From: Martelella sp. AD-3
GTDB lineage: Bacteria > Pseudomonadota > Alphaproteobacteria > Rhizobiales > Rhizobiaceae
Length of the DNA stretch: 64,000 bases
Assembly (NCBI RefSeq): GCF_001578105.1
Contig: NZ_CP014275.1
Location: forward strand, 2,542,001 to 2,606,000
Reading direction: 5' to 3'
The position numbers were made by a program, and so were the translations under genes. Positions 63,966 to 64,000 of this stretch are shown here, one piece after another. The notes beneath the pieces were generated by a model. The model ran no database searches, was not told the origin of the DNA, and was given only the letters and a program-made list of their open reading frames with translations. The first letter of the stretch is position 1. Every line of letters begins with the position of its first letter.

Positions 63966-64000
63966 CGCTCTGCTCCCGATAACTGCAGCGAGGCTCCAAA
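63962..64000 (-). CDS. ccmI: C-terminal end of CcmI (CycH), cut by window edge
   Basis: The minus-strand frame entering from the window edge reads 12 residues ([12 protein letters not shown]) and stops at TGA. The stop overlaps the TTG start of ccmE. By position in a rhizobial cycHJKL operon this should be CcmI/CycH, the apocytochrome chaperone. Twelve residues alone cannot confirm it; the operon order is the evidence. Confidence 0.6.
   Translation of the reverse strand, partial: FGASLQLSGAER

Noticed and set aside
1..64000. tRNA, rRNA, CRISPR array, prophage or insertion sequence
   Set aside because: I looked through every gap; none has a cloverleaf-like arrangement, repeat-spacer periodicity, transposase or integrase.

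Overview
The window is one contiguous stretch of GC-rich, gene-dense chromosome. It comes from an alphaproteobacterium of the order Hyphomicrobiales (Rhizobiales), most likely in or near the Rhizobiaceae; Martelella-like genomes fit, but this is inference. The evidence is a complete aapJQMP general amino-acid transporter, Omp25-type outer-membrane protein, DUF1127, DUF3126, DUF1489 and DUF599 proteins, an alpha-r14-type small RNA with anti-Shine-Dalgarno loops, RIME-like palindromic repeats, and the gene order ccmI-ccmE-ccmF-ccmH-degP-regulator-kinase-glnE, which I recall from Sinorhizobium. I see no phage, integrase, transposase, CRISPR array, tRNA or rRNA. This is core chromosome rather than an accessory island.

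Layout. 1-7.9 kb: a family 25 glycosyltransferase, thrS, an outer-membrane barrel, an Lrp regulator, a uracil-DNA glycosylase-like protein, a six-span histidine kinase, a GNAT acetyltransferase and dgkA. 7.9-15.5 kb: divergent cobT/cobS (late cobalamin assembly), a membrane aspartic protease, a TauE/SafE exporter, a candidate orphan sRNA, DUF3126, cysE, an alpha/beta hydrolase, a zinc-finger protein and an FAD monooxygenase. 15.5-24.9 kb: a secreted SH3/proline-rich protein, metC, the aapJQMP operon with a readable promoter, DUF1489, sdaA and a 33-residue membrane peptide. 24.9-34.4 kb: DUF599 and DUF1624 membrane proteins, a MerR regulator, mgtE, an FdhF/YdeP molybdopterin oxidoreductase coupled to a 98-residue protein, and a GGDEF-EAL protein. 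34.4-35.6 kb: an sRNA with three hairpins, each exposing a CCTCC-type anti-SD loop, followed by two 47-residue DUF1127 genes. 35.6-49 kb: a HisC-like aminotransferase, a GST, amn, a lipid kinase, ETF-ubiquinone oxidoreductase, an SDR, a degenerate uracil-DNA glycosylase relative, two unrecognised proteins, a PAS/degenerate ATPase protein, and MFS and DMT transporters. 49-64 kb: pepN, a pseudo-histidine kinase lacking both its phospho-acceptor His and its ATPase domain, glnE, a two-component system, degP, and the cytochrome c maturation operon running off the window edge.

Two themes stand out. First, 34.5-35.5 kb looks like a post-transcriptional stress module: an anti-SD sRNA next to DUF1127 genes, a pairing known in Rhodobacter (CcaF1/CcsR) and discussed for rhizobial NfeR1/alpha-r14 RNAs. 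Second, four RIME-like palindromic repeats each abut a gene end so closely that the repeat itself supplies the gene's stop codon (metC, DUF1489, glnE, response regulator). One of them also sits directly after the truncated pseudo-kinase.
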